Shown: positions 60,740 through 64,000 of the stretch, piece after piece | Layout: each line of letters opens with the position of its first letter | Position numbering within the stretch: position 1 is the first letter of the stretch | DNA from: Endothia cerciana | Taxonomy: Eukaryota; Ascomycota; Sordariomycetes; Diaporthales; Cryphonectriaceae | Direction of reading: 5' to 3' | Assembly (NCBI GenBank): GCA_026119935.1 | Contig: JALRMH010000081.1 | Coordinates: forward strand, 1 to 64,000 | Length of the DNA: 64,000 nt | Made by a program: the position numbers and the translations under genes | Notes under the pieces: model-generated | Told to the model about the DNA's origin: nothing | The model's input: the letters and a program-made list of their open reading frames with translations, nothing else | Databases searched by the model: none

Positions 60740-61778
60740 ATGTTGCCGACCACCATCCACACGGCACCCTCTGTGGGCGACTTCGTGCCCCTCTCAGGGT
60801 ACCAGTCCACCACGCCCGAGAGCTTCCACGATGGCAAGCCGGTGCTGCACTACCACGCGACTGGCGCCAGGGCGTGGCTCCCCAGGGACCAGCAGTCCAG
60901 GCTGCCCATCTTCCCAGCAGACGCACCCGCCTCTGACGGGGACTCGGGGGAGATGATCTCACAGGACGGCATCGAGCTGCTCATCAACTCGGGGTAGGTC
61001 TAACCCCCTGGTCCTCCCCCCCCCCCCCCAGATCCTACCAGATGTGCGGGTGTGGTTGGTTGCCCGGTCGCGGGGTGTCTCTCTAAGATGACTTCGCAGG
61101 AACCTCACCATCTTCAACACCAAGACGGCCGTGGGTATCCAGATTCCCTACCCGTCTATAGCACTGCACGCCATGCAGCACAAGGCCGAGCCGTCGGCTG
61201 GCGCGGCTGACGTCGTCGACACCGACAAGGCCCCCTGCGTCTTGCTGCAGCTCGACCTCTCTGATGGTGGCGCCGACGACGAGACCTTCGATACCGTGCA
61301 GCTCACCCTGGTGCCCCCTGCCTCATCCACGGACCTCTCCTCGCCCGCCGGTGGCGCCGCCGCCGCCCTGTCCGAGCAGGAGAAGCTGTTCGACGCCATA
61401 ACGGCCTGCCAGAACCTCCATCCCGACCCGGCCGACGAGGACGACGAGGACGACCAGGAGGACTACTCGGACCGCATCATCTTCGAGTCCGCTGTCGACG
61501 GATCTGCCGAGGCGGTGGAGGGCTTGCCCGGCGTGTTCAGGGGCAGTGCGGCCGGAGGCCTCCCCCCTCCCATGCCCGGCAGTTCCGGCTGGATCACCGC
61601 CGAGAATGTCGGCGAGTACCTTGACGAGGACGGCAACTGGATCGGCGGAGCCGATGATGGGGAGGCCCAGGGTGAGGCGCTGGGCGAGGGCGCGGGGAGG
61701 GTCCGCCCACGTGAGGAGATCAACGGTCATGAGAATGGGGAGGATGAGGGCGACAGCAAGCGGCCCCGAGTGGACTAG
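60740..61778 (+). CDS. pICln, methylosome chaperone subunit
   Basis: Exons 60740-60993 and 61100-61778, 310 residues; the 106-base intron (GTAGGT...GCAG) carries a C14 tract. The PH-like domain is split by the intron: HYHATGARAWLPRDQQSRLPIF, GIELLINSG-NLTIFNTKTAVGIQIPYPSIALHAMQ, then TVQLTLVPP. Acidic segments (PADEDDEDDQEDYSD) and the GWITAENVG segment are typical of pICln (ICln/Lot5-like). In animals pICln holds Sm proteins and hands them with PRMT5 to the SMN pathway for snRNP assembly. The C-terminus ends in a short basic motif (SKRPRVD). Confidence 0.88.
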
Positions 61779-63008
61779 TGGTCGCCCTCAGTCCTTCACT
61801 TCCCGGAACATTTTCTCAGCGGCGTCGAGACTCCGGGTCGGGCATCACTCCGGTACTAGACCGAGACGAGCACCCACATCAGGGGATCCAGCCGGCACCC
61901 GCACCGTCATGGGGGGGGAGGGGCGGGACCGTCTTTCGGCGGTTGGGCTACCTCTGCCCGGGCCCCCGTCCTGTGCTTCTAGAGGCTGCCACCACGGCTT
62001 GGGAGAGGTCAGGGCATAGGGAACTCGGCGGCCCTGCCCTAGCAGCGCCATGCAAGGACGCTAGGATCCGTTTGTCGATATTTAGGCTGCATATGAATTC
62101 TATCCCCCGTTCTGTCCTTGGTACCCATCTAACAACCTGAGAAGAAACCATGGTCAATATCGTGAGCCCTACCCCGACACTTGAACATGCCCTCAGCATC
62201 TCTCACTACCGAATCCTGCGGTATCTATACCCAACAAAACAACGTTGCACTGCTTTCACACTTCAGATTCGGAGACGGACCACGGAATCTCATTATATAC
62301 CGGAATATCAAGAAAAATGGACACCGGTAGAACTCGTATCCCCTTGGCAGTGACGGTCACGCGCGGGATCCCCAGATCCGGGTCCCAGAAAGAGCTGCGA
62401 CTCCGGGGGAGGCCCAGCTCAGACATCGTCGCCAGTCCATCGATTCCCCAGCCGCCGCCGCGGGCCTGGCTACCGTTCAAAAAGTGGTCCTTTCGCGGGA
62501 TCAGGGCCAGAACCCTAGGCTACTTTGACTTCATGGTTAAGTCGACCGTCCCAACGCCGACGGGAAGAGCGGAGATGCGCAGGGAGAAGGGTTGGTCCGA
62601 CCTGAGTATCTCTGCCTCTAGGAATCTCCCATCGAATGTCCCATAAAACCTCCTTTTTGAGCGGTGCGCACTATGGGTATCCTTCCGGGGTGTCCCTACT
62701 GCGGCATAGACTCGGCGAGGTGGTCTGTTTCGTTCCCCCGAGCGTCCTCCTAGACACGGCTCTGCAGCACCCGCCCCAACTACCCCTTTCCCCCCACTGA
62801 GCTCGTTCAGAAGGATGATCAGCTCGTCTCCTCCCTGGTGGCCCCTCTACGCCCCCGGGCGCCCATCTTGACCCAGCCCTGCTGACACGCGCACGACAGC
62901 GGCCTCGACGCGAGACCAGGAGACGGTGCATCAAGCGTTGCGTGACCGCCGACAAGCCCATATACGACCTCCTCGGAAGCCACACTGACCCGTCAGACCC
63001 GCGCGAGC

Positions 63009-63039
<31 letters not shown>

Positions 63040-64000
63040 ATATCCGATAGGCCCCGTATCTGATGCCGCGCTCGAGGACAGAGGCAGCGATGACCCCACA
63101 GCCCCGGGCGGATCCGGCCCCGGCTCCTCGCACGACAGCAAACGACGTCCCCCGTCTCACAGACGCCCCTCGTCTCATACAGGACCTATCCCCATCCTCT
63201 CGCATTCCTCCGAGGGGGACGAGGCCGAGATCCCGCCGTGGCCGGACGAGCAGCGCAGGGCCCTGGTGCAGGACCGCGTGGCGCGGGTGCACACCATCGC
63301 CCAGCTCCAGCGGACCGTCCGGGGGATCCGGGAGACGGGCACCGAGCCGGAGCCCTGTGCGGGCTACCGGCTGGGGGAAGCGTTGCGCCACCGCGGGAGG
63401 GAGGAGGGCGACAGGTGCGAGAGGCCGTTGGTCTTCCCCGATCGTGACCCGCAGGAGCGGCAGGTCAAGGGTGACCGTCCGAGACGTCCTGGGCCGGAGG
63501 AGGACGTGGGGTGTTTCTCCGGGTGGCGCCCCTCCCCCGGTCCAGAGCAGCAACAGCAGCAAGTGCGATCTGCGGAGGATGGTGATGATGATGACGGGGC
63601 ATGCGAGAATGGGGCGGAGGGGGGAGATGGATCGGAAGGCCGGGTCGAGGGATAAGACGGGAGAGCATGTGCCCGATGGGATCGATCGTAAGGGGTGCTT
63701 TTGTTCTACGTCTTGGTTTGACCTGATCGCTTCCATGTATGTAGTCGACATTTACCAGCCGGCAAGACTGTGCGGATATGCTTAGCAGGAGCCAGATGGT
63801 CTTGGTAAGGATACCCAGGTAGAACCTTGTTCTTCTTGATCAAGAAATAAAGAAGAGAAGGAGGGAAAAAGGGAAGAAAAGAAGAAAAGAAGAAAAGAAA
63901 AAAAGAAACAGCATCCGTGCTTGGTCCTTCTGCGGTTACGTCGTATGCGCTTTTCCCTTTGCCCGTAGTATGTACAATACAAGAATCTGGCGATCCCTAC
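61779..64000. other. Right-end region without supported gene
   Basis: Contains a CCCCGA tandem at about 63011-63040 and an A/G-rich tract at about 63843-63905. A frame open from about 62819 to 63655 (+) reads PPWPDEQRRALVQDRVARVHTIAQLQRTVRGIRE and looks somewhat protein-like, but has no ATG; an exon of an incomplete gene remains possible. Confidence 0.4.

Noticed and set aside
62819..63655. Open plus-strand frame near the right end
   Set aside because: Contains no ATG and no splice link to one could be built. Kept only as a note in the region entry.

Overview
The window is nuclear DNA of a filamentous ascomycete, most likely a Sordariomycete. It is GC-rich, its genes are spaced by 0.1 to 4 kb, its introns are mostly short (about 50-130 bases, GT-AG, one apparent GC-AG), and its proteins match well-known fungal housekeeping families. 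It is draft-quality sequence: a 10-base N gap sits at 47807-47816, and long homopolymers, especially poly-C or poly-G, are unusually common. I saw no tRNA, rRNA, CRISPR, prophage or intact transposon.

Left third (1-26 kb): an SLC35F-type EamA transporter (+), a membrane-anchored heme-oxygenase-like protein (+), a Cdt2/DTL-like WD40 protein (-), the nucleolar rRNA methyltransferase Spb1 (+), a 1437-residue protein fusing a GMC (cholesterol-oxidase-like) flavoenzyme to an alpha/beta-hydrolase (-), a roughly 4 kb gene-poor stretch with microsatellites, an acyl-protein-thioesterase-like hydrolase (+) and a short-chain dehydrogenase gene broken by three frame shifts (-).

Middle (25-42 kb): a Pro/Ser-rich protein of unknown function (+), a 2-oxoglutarate/Fe(II) oxygenase with a long N-terminal extension (+), the V-ATPase catalytic subunit A gene with eight coding exons including 9- and 22-base exons (+), a disordered protein resembling DUF4048 proteins (-), and a Rad9/Crb2-like checkpoint mediator with C-terminal BRCT domains (+).

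Right third (42-64 kb): a possible small basic protein (-), a class II eIF4E/4EHP-like cap-binding protein (+), a small hypothetical protein (+), TRAPP subunit Trs31 (-), a Sec14/Pdr16-like lipid-transfer protein (-), DNA polymerase alpha subunit B (+), an MFAP1-like splicing factor with an RS-type tail (-), a small hypothetical coiled-coil protein (-), and pICln (+). The last 2 kb hold no gene I can support.

The genes do not form one pathway cluster. They cover DNA replication and checkpoint control, RNA processing and translation, vesicle traffic and acidification. The least ordinary items are the GMC-hydrolase fusion with a Cys in the nucleophile-elbow position, a Rad9/Crb2 homologue in which I find no Tudor domain, the recurrent sense-strand poly-C tracts inside introns, a GC-AG intron and microexons in vma-1, and the broken dehydrogenase.
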